A DNA stretch of 14,303 bases from Pseudomonadota bacterium (GCA_018819165.1 JAHJQP010000067.1:1-14303); one strand, 5' to 3'; numbered from the stretch's first letter, positions 6,461 through 14,167 are shown. Notes: generated by a model not told the origin, from the sequence alone. Program-made: numbers and translations.

Positions 6461-7609
6461 TCAGGTTTTTGATTTTCCGCTCTGCTGGACCGTAACTGCA
6501 AGGTTGTCCCGGTGGATCACCTCGTCGTAGTCCTTATAGCCCAGAACCTGCTCGATCTTCGAGCTCTTCAGCCCCATGATCTTCCGGATCTCGTCGGAGG
6601 TGTAATTCACCAGCCCCTTGGCGATCGTGTTTCCCGCCGCATCCACGCAGGTCACCGGGTCCCCGAGGGCGAAATTCCCCTCGACCTGCATTACGCCGGA
6701 GGGAAGCAGGCTCTTGCCGTCTCCTACAAGGGCTTCCTTTGCCCCCTCGTCGATCAGGATTCGGCCCCGCGACCTCAACGTGAAGGCGATCCAGTATTTC
6801 CGACTGTTCAGGTGCTCCGCCATCGGGAGGAAGAGGGTGCCTGTCTCTTTTCCGTCCAGGATCTCCTGGAGGACGCCCTGGCGCCGGCCGGGGGCGATTA
6901 TGTAAGGGATCCCGGAGGCTATTACCTTCTTTGCGGCCATGACTTTACTCTTCATGCCGCCCATCCCGACGGGGGTGGCCTCCTGTGTCGCCGCGGCCTC
7001 GATTTCCGGGGTTATTTCCGTGACGAGGGGGATTAGTTTCGCCTTTTTGGGATCGGCCGGGTTCCGGTCGTAGAGGCCTTCGGTGCTCGTCAGGTTGATG
7101 ACGAGATGGGCTTCGACGATATTGGCGACCATCGCGGCGAGGTGGTCGTTGTCGCCGAATTTGATCTCATCGACGGCGACAGTGTCGTTTTCGTTGATGA
7201 TCGTGATGACGCCCCAATCCATCAGGGTGAAGAGGGTGTTGCGGATGTTCAGGAAGCGTTTTCGGTCGGTGATGTCGCTCATCGTGAGGAGGACCTGCCC
7301 GACGAAGAGACCGTGTTTCCCGAAGGCGTTGGAGTAAACCCGCATCAGTCGGCCCTGCCCGACCGCCGCCGCCGCCTGCTTCTGGGGGATGCTCTTGAGC
7401 TTACCGGGGATCCCCAGCCGGTGCTTCCCGGAGGCGATGGCGCCGGAGCTGACCAGAACGACCTGATAGCCCTGTTGCCGGAGGGCCGAGATTTCGTCCA
7501 CGAGCTGTTCGATGATTTGGAGGTCGAGACCGTCCTCGCCCGTCAGGACGGCGCTGCCGACCTTGACGATGATCTTCCGGACGTTTCCGAGTATCTCTTT
7601 CCGTGTCAT
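6461..7609 (-). CDS. proB: Glutamate 5-kinase
   Basis: ProB phosphorylates L-glutamate with ATP to gamma-glutamyl phosphate, the first step of proline synthesis, in the cytoplasm. The 382-residue length fits the two-domain form. Residues 10-260 form the amino-acid kinase fold: VKVGSAVLTG at 15-24, SSGAIASGKHRLG at 54-66, INENDTVAVDE at 138-148 and GMGGMKSKVMAAK at 215-227. Residues from about 281 to 355 form the C-terminal PUA domain (RGRILIDEGA, GLVNYTSDEI). The ATG at 7609 overlaps the obgE stop as ATGA, with GGAGG ten bases upstream, so translation is probably coupled to obgE. No proA is present in the window. Confidence 0.95.
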   Translation of the reverse strand: MTRKEILGNVRKIIVKVGSAVLTGEDGLDLQIIEQLVDEISALRQQGYQVVLVSSGAIASGKHRLGIPGKLKSIPQKQAAAAVGQGRLMRVYSNAFGKHGLFVGQVLLTMSDITDRKRFLNIRNTLFTLMDWGVITIINENDTVAVDEIKFGDNDHLAAMVANIVEAHLVINLTSTEGLYDRNPADPKKAKLIPLVTEITPEIEAAATQEATPVGMGGMKSKVMAAKKVIASGIPYIIAPGRRQGVLQEILDGKETGTLFLPMAEHLNSRKYWIAFTLRSRGRILIDEGAKEALVGDGKSLLPSGVMQVEGNFALGDPVTCVDAAGNTIAKGLVNYTSDEIRKIMGLKSSKIEQVLGYKDYDEVIHRDNLAVTVQQSGKSKT

Positions 7610-8661
7610 GATGGCGTTTCCTCCGGCAGGACCACCCCGCTTCCTTCATCAACCAGGGGGTGATTCGGGGAGATCCGGGCTATGAGCTTTCCAAGCGCCT
7701 CCGGGACTCCTTCTCCTGTCGCTGCTGAAAAACATAGCAAATTTATGCCTTTTTGCGCAAAGATGTCAATATCATTTTTCAGCCTCTCCCTGGTCACAGG
7801 GAGATCGAGTTTGCCGATCGCCACGACCTGCGGTTTTTTCAACATGTCGGGGCTGAAGAGACCCAGCTCCCGGTTGATCAGTTCGTAGTCATGCCAGGCA
7901 CCCTGGTATGATTCCGCAGAAATGTCGATGAGGTGGAGCAGAACGGAGGTTCTTTCGATGTGGCGGAGAAACTGCATGCCCATCCCCAGCCCTTCGTGCG
8001 CCCCCTCGATCAGTCCCGGGATGTCGGCGATCACGAAGGACTCATGATCCCCATACGGGACGACGCCTAAATGGGGGACGAGCGTCGTGAAGGGATAATC
8101 TGCTATTTTGGGGCGGGCGGCTGAGATCCGGGAGATGAAGGTCGATTTGCCGACGTTCGGCAGCCCGATGATCCCTACATCGGCCAGCAGTTTGAGCTCC
8201 AGAGTGATCCATCGCTCCTCGCCGGGGATGCCGGGCTGGGCGAAGCGGGGGGTCTGGCGGGTGGCGGTGGCGAATCTTGCGTTTCCGCGGCCGCCTCTGC
8301 CGCCCTTGGCGATGATTACGGAGGCCCCATCGGCGGCCAGATCGGCTAACAGCTCCCCTGTCTCCGCATCCCGGATCACGGTCCCCACCGGGACGATGAT
8401 CTCCACATCATCGGAATCCCTGCCCGTCCGTTTGCTTCCCTTCCCGTGACCACCGTGCTTGGCCACATGGTGCTGGCGGTATTTGAAGTCAAGGAGGGTC
8501 CGCCGGCCCAGGGATGCGCGGATAATGACGTCCCCCCCGCGGCCCCCATCGCCGCCGTCCGGTCCTCCACGGGGGACGAACTTCTCCCGCCGGAAGCTGA
8601 CACAGCCCCGACCGCCGTCTCCCGCCTTGACGTAGATCTTTGCCTCGTCGATGAATTTCAT
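7606..8661 (-). CDS. obgE: Obg family GTPase ObgE/CgtA
   Basis: This 351-residue protein is the essential GTPase that binds the 50S ribosomal subunit and links ribosome assembly to stress responses. The glycine-rich Obg fold covers residues 1-158 (AGDGGRGCVSFRREKFVPRG, GGDGGRGGDVI). The G domain follows: P-loop GLPNVGKST at 166-174, G2 region FTT at 191-193, G3 DIPG at 213-216 and G5 SAATG at 312-316. G4 is unusual: GKLD at 283-286 where NKxD is expected. The protein ends soon after the G domain, so no extra C-terminal OCT domain is present. The start at 8661 gives the conserved MKFIDEAKIYVKAGDGG; upstream codons to 8748 are not conserved, though Shine-Dalgarno pairing before 8661 is weak. 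It sits in the usual place after rpmA, separated here by a cold-shock gene. Confidence 0.93.
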   Translation of the reverse strand: MKFIDEAKIYVKAGDGGRGCVSFRREKFVPRGGPDGGDGGRGGDVIIRASLGRRTLLDFKYRQHHVAKHGGHGKGSKRTGRDSDDVEIIVPVGTVIRDAETGELLADLAADGASVIIAKGGRGGRGNARFATATRQTPRFAQPGIPGEERWITLELKLLADVGIIGLPNVGKSTFISRISAARPKIADYPFTTLVPHLGVVPYGDHESFVIADIPGLIEGAHEGLGMGMQFLRHIERTSVLLHLIDISAESYQGAWHDYELINRELGLFSPDMLKKPQVVAIGKLDLPVTRERLKNDIDIFAQKGINLLCFSAATGEGVPEALGKLIARISPNHPLVDEGSGVVLPEETPS

Positions 8662-8878
8662 GATGGTTTCGTTTGCATTTTTTATGCGGAGGATTTGAAC
8701 GGAAAGCGCCTGATCGGGCTGCAGTGAAGGGAGGATCCGCCGCGTCACCTTCGAGGCGTAGCAGGAAAGAACCGGCGGGAAGCAGCGTAAAACACCCGCT
8801 GGTCCATCACCGTGGTGACGCCCTGTGGATGTGGTATCGATAAGGAGATGATTGCTCTGGCCTGGCTGGATCCGGACG
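8662..8878. other. Spacer between the cold-shock gene and obgE
   Basis: This 217-base minus-strand spacer is longer than the other gaps in the cluster. It has a short inverted repeat TCACC-AC-GGTGA near 8805-8820 but no T-run, so I do not call a terminator. It may carry an obgE promoter or leader, since the obgE start has poor ribosome-binding complementarity; I see no convincing -35/-10 pair. Confidence 0.35.
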
Positions 8879-9094
8879 TTAAATCTTACGCACGTCCGCA
8901 GCCGCCTGGCCCTTCTGATCCTGCTTTATCTCAAACTCGACGCGGTCTCCTTCGGCCAGGCTGCGGAACCCCTCCGCGACGATGGCGCTATGGTGGACAA
9001 ACACGTCGTCCCCCGATTCCCGGGAGATGAAGCCGTAACCCTTCTTGTCGTTAAACCACTTGACAATCCCAGTTTCGCGTCCGGTCTCGCCCAT
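8879..9094 (-). CDS. Cold-shock domain protein (CspA family)
   Basis: This 71-residue protein has a single cold-shock domain that binds single-stranded RNA or DNA and typically acts as an RNA chaperone. Both RNA-binding motifs are present: RNP1 KGYGFI near residues 18-23 and RNP2 VFVHH near 31-35. The rest of the five-strand barrel follows (LAEGDRVEFEIKQDQKGQAAADV). The N-terminus carries six extra residues (MGETGR) before the usual TGIVKWFN. The ATG at 9094 has AGGAGGAG about 11 bases upstream. It lies 36 bp downstream of rpmA on the same strand, inside the rplU-rpmA-obgE cluster, suggesting cotranscription with ribosomal protein genes. Which csp paralogue it is cannot be told from sequence alone. 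Confidence 0.93.
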   Translation of the reverse strand: MGETGRETGIVKWFNDKKGYGFISRESGDDVFVHHSAIVAEGFRSLAEGDRVEFEIKQDQKGQAAADVRKI

Positions 9095-9130
9095 TTTTTT
9101 CCGTTCTCCTCCTCTTATAAGAAAAGATGT

Positions 9131-9388
9131 CTACGCCGCAGCATAGACGCTGACCTTCTTCCGTTTCTTGTCGAGTCTCTCGAACTTCACGGTGCCGTCG
9201 ATCTTCGAAAAAATGGTGTAGTCCTTACCGAGTCCGACATTGTTTCCGGGGTGAAATACGGTTCCGACCTGGCGAACGATGATAGAACCGGCGCTGATCT
9301 TCTCGCCGCCGTAAACCTTGACGCCCCGCCGCTGAGAGTTGCTGTCCCTTCCATTCCGGGAGCTTCCCTGTCCCTTCTTGTGTGCCAT
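9131..9388 (-). CDS. rpmA: 50S ribosomal protein L27
   Basis: L27 is a small basic protein of the large subunit whose N-terminal arm reaches the peptidyl transferase centre. At 85 residues it has the normal length, and it begins MAHKKGQGSSRNGRDS, so it has no cleaved N-terminal extension of the kind found in Firmicutes. The conserved core GEKISAGSIIVRQVGTVFHP and GKDYTIFSKIDGTVKFE is intact. GGAGG lies six bases before the ATG at 9388. It starts 11 bp after the rplU stop, as in most bacteria. Confidence 0.98.
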   Translation of the reverse strand: MAHKKGQGSSRNGRDSNSQRRGVKVYGGEKISAGSIIVRQVGTVFHPGNNVGLGKDYTIFSKIDGTVKFERLDKKRKKVSVYAAA

Positions 9389-9399
9389 AATGCCCTCCG

Positions 9400-9711
9400 C
9401 TAAATGGATATTTCCCTGATTTTCGTGCTTGTCAGTTGCTGGCGGTGACCGGTCTTCTTGCGGTAGCCCTTCCTCTTTTTCATCTTGAACACGGTGAGCT
9501 TGGCGGCTTTGGCCTGGGCCATGATCTCGCCGACAACCTTCGCTCCTTCGACGATGGGCCTTCCGATCCGGATGTCGCCCTCTTTCTCGACCATCAGGAC
9601 CTGGTCAAAAACGACCGAGTCCCCCTTGTCCCCGTTGATCTTTTCGATGGCGATCACGTCTCCCTCGGAGACCCTGTGCTGTTTTCCGCCTGTTTTGATG
9701 ACTGCGTACAT
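9400..9711 (-). CDS. rplU: 50S ribosomal protein L21
   Basis: L21 is a structural protein of the large subunit that binds 23S rRNA. The 103-residue length is standard. The protein opens MYAVIKTGGKQHRVSEGDVI and ends with the conserved basic segment KKRKGYRKKTGHRQQLT followed by TKIREI. GAAGGA precedes the ATG at 9711. It is first in the rplU-rpmA-csp-obgE-proB transcript, behind the promoter at 9749-9777. Confidence 0.98.
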   Translation of the reverse strand: MYAVIKTGGKQHRVSEGDVIAIEKINGDKGDSVVFDQVLMVEKEGDIRIGRPIVEGAKVVGEIMAQAKAAKLTVFKMKKRKGYRKKTGHRQQLTSTKIREISI

Positions 9712-9748
9712 GGCTTATATCCTTCTCGAAAAAAAATTTGGCTTTGTT

Positions 9749-9777
9749 GTATAACGAAAACCGGTTATGTTTGTCAA
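9749..9777 (-). promoter_or_regulatory. Sigma-70-type promoter for the rplU operon
   Basis: On the minus strand TTGACA (9777-9772) is a perfect -35 box, followed by 17 bases and TTATAC (9754-9749) as the -10; TATACA one base further is an alternative. This gives a leader of about 30 nt before the rplU ATG at 9711. The -35 box lies six bases after the stop codon of the upstream radical SAM gene (9784-9786). Confidence 0.75.
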
Positions 9778-9783
9778 TAAAAT

Positions 9784-12318
9784 TTATTGGAGAAATATTT
9801 CCCGGTCGGTCGCTTCGGCGAAATCGGCGAGGCGTGTTGCGGTCTTGACGACGCCTATTCTGAGAGATGCCTCCGCGGAAAAACCGATAACGCCGGTGAG
9901 AATCTCGGCGGGACGGACCGTTCCTTTCGGACCGAAACGGGCCGAAAGAAGGATCCGGCGAGAAGGCCGGTCCAGGGCAAGGCCCGTCACGTGAGGACGG
10001 ATCTCCTTGATGATCGGCTTTCCTTTCACTTCGCGGACAACGCCGAAACTCTCCGCGTCGAGAAACCGGGAAATCCCGGTTTCGATCCGGACCAGCTCCG
10101 CCTCGCTGACATCCTCCGGCAGAACGAGGTCATAATCGAATCCCATGACCAGTTCCGCCAGGGAGAAGGCGTTCGCGGGCAACTCCCGCATCGCCGTGAT
10201 CGCGACGCCCGACGGCAGTGCGGCGTTGGTCCGGGCAACGAGTGGTCCAATATCCTCGGCCGGCTCCTGAATCCGGATGTCCGCGAATTCGCCCTTGCTT
10301 TCCATGCCCACGGATGTGGCGCCGGCAAAGGAGATCTTCGGGTGGGGGTGGAATCCCTGTGAATAGATAAAGGATAAGCCGCCCAAGATCATGGCCCTGC
10401 TGAGGGCCGCGGAGAGCTCCAGATGGGAGAGAAAACGGGCCTGACCAAGCTTCGTGAACCGGAGCCGGAACGCCTTTTCCCGCAGCTCGTTGCCGTCCCG
10501 GCCGGCGAAGGAGGAAATGACGGTCCCCACAGGGGCGTCCGCGGGGGCTATGATGGTCCGGACTGTCCGGTGATCGCAGGCGCCGCACTGATTGCACGAA
10601 CCGGCCCGGCAGTCCGGCGTCGGTTCGCCTTTTTGTGCCTTTTCGGCCTCGGAAAGGAGGAATTCCCGGCTGACACCGCAGTCGATGCCATCCCAGGGGA
10701 AGGCCTCCGCCGGAGACCGTTCTCGAAGTGATGTTCCTATATCGCTTCCCGTCCGGTGCAGCGCTTCTTCCCATAGGTCGAAGCGGAAGCGGTCGCTCCA
10801 GCCGTCGAAACGGCAGCCGAGATGGAAGGCCATCTCGATCAACGCCCCGGTCTCCTCTCCCCCCCGGGAAATTACCCCTTCGAGGAGGCTCATCCGGGCG
10901 TCGTGCCACTTGACGTTGATGTTCCGGCTCTTCAGTCGCTGCCTGAAAAAACCCTGGCGGGCGGCGGTTTCCTCAATGCCGATCTGACGCTGCCACTGGA
11001 AGGGGGTGTGGGGCTTGGGGACGAAGGTCGAAAGGCTGACCGTGACCTGGCCCTGGTTCTTCGCCGTCCGGAGGGTCTTATAGGCGAGGTCGACGATTCC
11101 CTCTAAATCCTCTTCTCGTTCACCGGGAAGGCCGAGCATGAAGTAGAGTTTCACTGCTCTCCAGCCGGCAGCGAAGATCCGCCCTGTCGTCTCTAAGAGT
11201 TCCTCCTCCGTATTTCCCTTGTTGATGACGTTCCGGAGGCGCTGCGTTCCCGCCTCGGGGGCCAGGGTGAAGCTCGTCTTCCTGACCCGCCGGATCCCCT
11301 CGATCAGCTTCGGGGTGAGGGTCTCGACGCGGAGCGACGGGAGGGCGAGGGCGACACGGCGCGCGTAATAGCGGTCAATGAGCGTCGTGAGCAGGGGCTC
11401 GATCAGCGAATAGTCGCCGGAACTCAAGGAGAGAAGCGAAATCTCGTCGTGTCCCGTTGCGCGAAGCATCGCCTCGGCCATCTCTTCGAGGACGGCCGGC
11501 GTCCGTTCGCGGACCGGCCGCCAGACCATTCCCGCCTGGCAAAAGCGGCATCCCCGGGTGCAGCCCCGGGCAATCTCCAGGGTCACCCGGTTATGGATCG
11601 TCTTCATCAGGGGGACGACGGGACAGAGGGGAAGGCGCCAGCCATCAAGATTGGTGATGATCCTTTTTCGTATCCGTTCGACGCCGGTATGGATCGCCGG
11701 AACATAGACGCCTTCGATTCCGGAGAGGGCTTCGAGCAGATCCCGCCTCTTCCCTCCCCAGGCACTGACGGCCAGAACAGCGGAGGCGATCTCCGCGATC
11801 GCCTCCTCCCCCTCACCGATGACGAAGGCGTCGATAAAGGCGCTCAGCGGGGCGGGGTTGAAGGCGCAGGGGCCGCCGGCGATGATCAGGGGGTGCCCCT
11901 CGTCCCGTTCTTCACGGCGCAGGGGGATCTCCCCCAGTTCCAGCATCATCAGCAAGTTCGTATAGGAGAGTTCGTACTGGAGAGAGAAGCCGACGATGTC
12001 GAAAGCGGCAAGCGGCCGCTGGGACTCCAGAGAACGGAGCGGCAGGTGGCGCTGCCGGAGTTCCCGTTCCATGTCCGGCCAAGGGGCGTAGCAGCGCTCG
12101 CAGGCGACCTCCGGCAGACCGTTCAGGACGGCGTAGAGGATCTGGAGACCGAGGTGCGACATCCCGACTTCGTAGGTGTCGGGGAAAGCGAGGGCGAAGC
12201 GGAGGCGGCAGGCGCCGTTCTCCTTGCGGATGGCATTGACCTCGCCCCCCGTGTAGCGGCTCGGCTTCTCGACGGACATAAAGAGCTCGCCGGAATTCAA
12301 TCTGGGGAGGTTTGTCAT
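9784..12318 (-). CDS. TIGR03960-type B12-binding-like radical SAM protein fused to a DUF2344/TIGR03936 domain
   Basis: This 844-residue protein resembles the TIGR03960 family, whose reaction is not established to my knowledge. Residues 15-200 form a B12-binding-like region (LAFPDTYEVGMSHLGLQILY, GFSLQYELSYTN, IIAGGPCAFNP). The radical SAM domain covers about 240-470, with the [4Fe-4S] motif C253-x3-C257-x2-C260 in ARGCTRGCRFCQAGM and later LAPEAGTQRLRNVINKG and YFMLGLPGE. A second cysteine group, C570, C575, C578 and C581, probably binds metal or a second cluster. From about 615 to the end is the DUF2344/TIGR03936 domain (LRFTKLGQARFLSHLEL, GFHPHPKISFAGATSVGMES). The start at 12318 has only a weak GAAAGAGA upstream. 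In many genomes such genes sit beside rng and rplU; here rplU follows directly. Confidence 0.85.
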   Translation of the reverse strand: MTNLPRLNSGELFMSVEKPSRYTGGEVNAIRKENGACRLRFALAFPDTYEVGMSHLGLQILYAVLNGLPEVACERCYAPWPDMERELRQRHLPLRSLESQRPLAAFDIVGFSLQYELSYTNLLMMLELGEIPLRREERDEGHPLIIAGGPCAFNPAPLSAFIDAFVIGEGEEAIAEIASAVLAVSAWGGKRRDLLEALSGIEGVYVPAIHTGVERIRKRIITNLDGWRLPLCPVVPLMKTIHNRVTLEIARGCTRGCRFCQAGMVWRPVRERTPAVLEEMAEAMLRATGHDEISLLSLSSGDYSLIEPLLTTLIDRYYARRVALALPSLRVETLTPKLIEGIRRVRKTSFTLAPEAGTQRLRNVINKGNTEEELLETTGRIFAAGWRAVKLYFMLGLPGEREEDLEGIVDLAYKTLRTAKNQGQVTVSLSTFVPKPHTPFQWQRQIGIEETAARQGFFRQRLKSRNINVKWHDARMSLLEGVISRGGEETGALIEMAFHLGCRFDGWSDRFRFDLWEEALHRTGSDIGTSLRERSPAEAFPWDGIDCGVSREFLLSEAEKAQKGEPTPDCRAGSCNQCGACDHRTVRTIIAPADAPVGTVISSFAGRDGNELREKAFRLRFTKLGQARFLSHLELSAALSRAMILGGLSFIYSQGFHPHPKISFAGATSVGMESKGEFADIRIQEPAEDIGPLVARTNAALPSGVAITAMRELPANAFSLAELVMGFDYDLVLPEDVSEAELVRIETGISRFLDAESFGVVREVKGKPIIKEIRPHVTGLALDRPSRRILLSARFGPKGTVRPAEILTGVIGFSAEASLRIGVVKTATRLADFAEATDREIFLQ

Positions 12319-12505
12319 GGTTATGTCTCTTTCAGGATTTCCCGGTAACGGCAGGGGCTTCTCTCCATCTTCCGGTAAAATTCATCGTTGCTTTTCTTAT
12401 CATCTTTGTCCTTGACCTGCAATGACCTTCCTTATATATGATGGATGAAGCTTGAGGCCCTCGTAAAAAATCGCATGTGGGCTGAAGTCGTCAGAGGTTT
12501 AATGG
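12319..12505. other. Divergent intergenic region between the radical SAM gene and hpt
   Basis: This 187-bp gap separates two divergent genes and should hold both promoters. The plus-strand promoter at 12412-12440 is convincing. For the minus-strand gene I see only a weak candidate (TTGCAG, 17 bases, TAAGAA) that overlaps the hpt -35 region. No other structure is evident. Confidence 0.4.
12412..12440 (+). promoter_or_regulatory. Sigma-70-type promoter for hpt
   Basis: TTGACC (12412-12417) and TATATG (12435-12440) are separated by 17 bases and match both sigma-70 boxes well. Transcription would start near 12447, leaving a leader of about 60 nt before the ATG at 12506. Confidence 0.6.
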
Positions 12506-13036
12506 ATGGTAGAGGCAGAAATAGAAATCCTCTTGACGAAGGCGGATATCGACCGGAGAGTCCGGGAACTCGCCGGAGAGATCTCACGGGATTACGCGGG
12601 GCGGGAAATCCTGATCGTCGGTGTCCTCAAGGGGGCCTTCATCTTCATGGCCGATTTGATCCGCGGGTTGAGCATCCCGTGCAGCGTCGATTTCGTCCGG
12701 CTGGTGAGCTATAACGACGGATCCGTCAGCTCGGGGGATGTCCGGATCACCAAGGATTTGGAAACACCGATTGCGGGGCGGGATGTCCTCATCGTGGAGG
12801 ACATCGTCGATACCGGCATCACCCTTTCCCGGCTGGTGGAGGTTCTCCGGGCGAGAAAACCGGCATCGCTCGGAGTATGCGCCTTTCTTGACAAAAAGGC
12901 AAGGAGGCGGGTTCCTTTCACTGCCGACTATGTGGGTTTCACCATTCCCGACGGTTTTGTGGTTGGATATGGTCTTGATTATAATGAGAAATACCGTTTT
13001 CTTCCCGATGTCTGCCTGCTAAGGGACATTGCGTAA
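12506..13036 (+). CDS. hpt: Hypoxanthine phosphoribosyltransferase
   Basis: Hpt salvages hypoxanthine (and guanine) with PRPP to make IMP (and GMP) in the cytoplasm. The 176-residue length is typical. The PRPP-binding loop reads VLIVEDIVDTGITL at residues 94-107, with acidic residues E98, D99 and D102. Other conserved parts are VGVLKGAFIFMADLIR near 38-53, the flexible-loop region VSYNDGSVSSG near 66-77 and VGYGLDYNEKYRFLP near 152-166. The ATG at 12506 is chosen because AGAGG lies eight bases upstream; an ATG four bases earlier is out of frame. A zinc-ribbon membrane protein gene follows after 12 bp and is probably in the same transcript. Confidence 0.96.
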   Translation: MVEAEIEILLTKADIDRRVRELAGEISRDYAGREILIVGVLKGAFIFMADLIRGLSIPCSVDFVRLVSYNDGSVSSGDVRITKDLETPIAGRDVLIVEDIVDTGITLSRLVEVLRARKPASLGVCAFLDKKARRRVPFTADYVGFTIPDGFVVGYGLDYNEKYRFLPDVCLLRDIA

Positions 13037-13048
13037 GGGGGAGGGCAT

Positions 13049-14077
13049 ATGATTATCCAGTGTCGGAAGTGCGAAACGCGGTTCCGGTTTGACGAGACCC
13101 TGATCGAGGGGGATGGCGTATGGGTGCGCTGCAGCCGTTGCCAGCATGTCTTCTTTCAGGAGAAGCAAGCCGCTGAACCCCTGTCTGCCGCCTCCGCCGT
13201 CGGTCCGGAAATACCCTCCGTGAAGATCAGCGATGCCAAGCACATCACTGACGACCACTTTTCCACGGCCGAAGAGCAGCCTCCCCGGGTAGAGATTGAG
13301 AGGACAGAAATGCCGCCACCTCTTGCGCAGGCGGAAAGGGAAATTCATCCCGAGATTGAAAAGGAAATTTCCCTCGAAGGTTTGGAAATGGGTATGGTGC
13401 GAAAGAGTCTCGGCGGTCCGGTAACCCCTGGAGAAAAAGAGGAGGAGGAAGAGGAAGAGGAGGAACAAGAGGAACTTATCGAGGTCGCGACTGGGCGAAG
13501 AAGATGGGGACGGGCAATCCTGAAGCTTTTCGCCCTGACGTTGTTTATCGTGATCGTTTCGGGAGTGGTCAGCCTTTGGATCTTCCCTGAGATCAGGACC
13601 CAGGTCCTGGAGTGGGCATATCCCTGGCTCCGGGGTGTTCCCGCCATCGAAAAACTCTTGGGAACGGAGCTGAAGGGTCGCGAGGCCGCCTCGTCGCCGG
13701 TCCGCATCAAGGATGTCCGCCAGCGTTCCGTGGCTAATCTCCTCGTGGGAAACCTCCATGTGATCGAAGGGGTCGCCGTAAACCAGTCACCCTACCCCCT
13801 GGCAAGGATCACCGTCCGTCTGGTGATCTCCGATGCCTATGATGTGACTCTCGGGGAGAAGATCTCCTACTGCGGCAACATCCTGACAGATGCGGAACTG
13901 GGCGCCCTCGCGGAGACCGAGATTCAGCGTGAGCTCTCCACCCTCCAGGGGACCGATGTCTCCAATGAAAGGATCGAACCGAAAGGCGAAATCCCCTTCA
14001 TGTTCGTCTTCAGCCAGGAGCAGGCCGGGGCGGTGAAAACGACAGTAACCCCTGCCGGCGCCGAGCGCGTTTCATAA
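13049..14077 (+). CDS. Zinc-ribbon (MJ0042-type) single-pass membrane protein with DUF3426 domain
   Basis: This 342-residue protein has an N-terminal zinc finger of the MJ0042/zinc-ribbon_5 type (C5-x2-C8 and C28-x2-C31 in MIIQCRKCETRFRF and VRCSRCQHVFF). A disordered acidic linker includes nine consecutive glutamates at 131-139. One membrane helix lies at about 156-179, preceded by RRRWGR, so the zinc ribbon should be cytoplasmic. A periplasmic DUF3426 domain covers roughly 220-335 (NLHVIEGVAVNQSPYPLARI, CGNILTDAEL). Such proteins are common in deltaproteobacteria and often called zinc-ribbon or finger-like domain proteins; the function is unknown, though the layout suggests a link between cytoplasm and envelope. 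GGGGGAGGG stands just before the ATG, 12 bp after hpt. Confidence 0.85.
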   Translation: MIIQCRKCETRFRFDETLIEGDGVWVRCSRCQHVFFQEKQAAEPLSAASAVGPEIPSVKISDAKHITDDHFSTAEEQPPRVEIERTEMPPPLAQAEREIHPEIEKEISLEGLEMGMVRKSLGGPVTPGEKEEEEEEEEEQEELIEVATGRRRWGRAILKLFALTLFIVIVSGVVSLWIFPEIRTQVLEWAYPWLRGVPAIEKLLGTELKGREAASSPVRIKDVRQRSVANLLVGNLHVIEGVAVNQSPYPLARITVRLVISDAYDVTLGEKISYCGNILTDAELGALAETEIQRELSTLQGTDVSNERIEPKGEIPFMFVFSQEQAGAVKTTVTPAGAERVS

Positions 14078-14167
14078 ACGCCGGGTCCTTTGCCGTCAAA
14101 ACTGACCGGGAGCGCAATCCCAAGGTCGTGTCCGGGCATGCAGCTGTTTGAACCGGAGGGGCAACCT
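14078..14167. other. Convergent intergenic region
   Basis: These 90 bases lie between two converging stop codons (14077 plus strand, 14168 minus strand), where a bidirectional terminator would be expected. I see no hairpin followed by a T-run in either direction, so termination may be Rho-dependent. Confidence 0.35.

Noticed and set aside
8662..8748. 29-residue N-terminal extension of ObgE
   Set aside because: Obg proteins begin at the MKFIDEAKIYVKAGDGG segment; the upstream codons are probably noncoding spacer.
8795..8825. Short inverted repeat near 8805-8820 as a terminator after the cold-shock gene
   Set aside because: Five-bp arms and no T-run on the minus strand.
11449..12348. Plus-strand open frame of 299 codons opposite the radical SAM gene
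   Set aside because: A by-product of high G+C coding on the minus strand; low-complexity composition and no domain.
13019..13759. Minus-strand open frame opposite the zinc-ribbon gene
   Set aside because: Its L/F-rich stretch is the complement of the glutamate run; the plus-strand protein has zinc ligands, a membrane helix and a DUF3426 domain.
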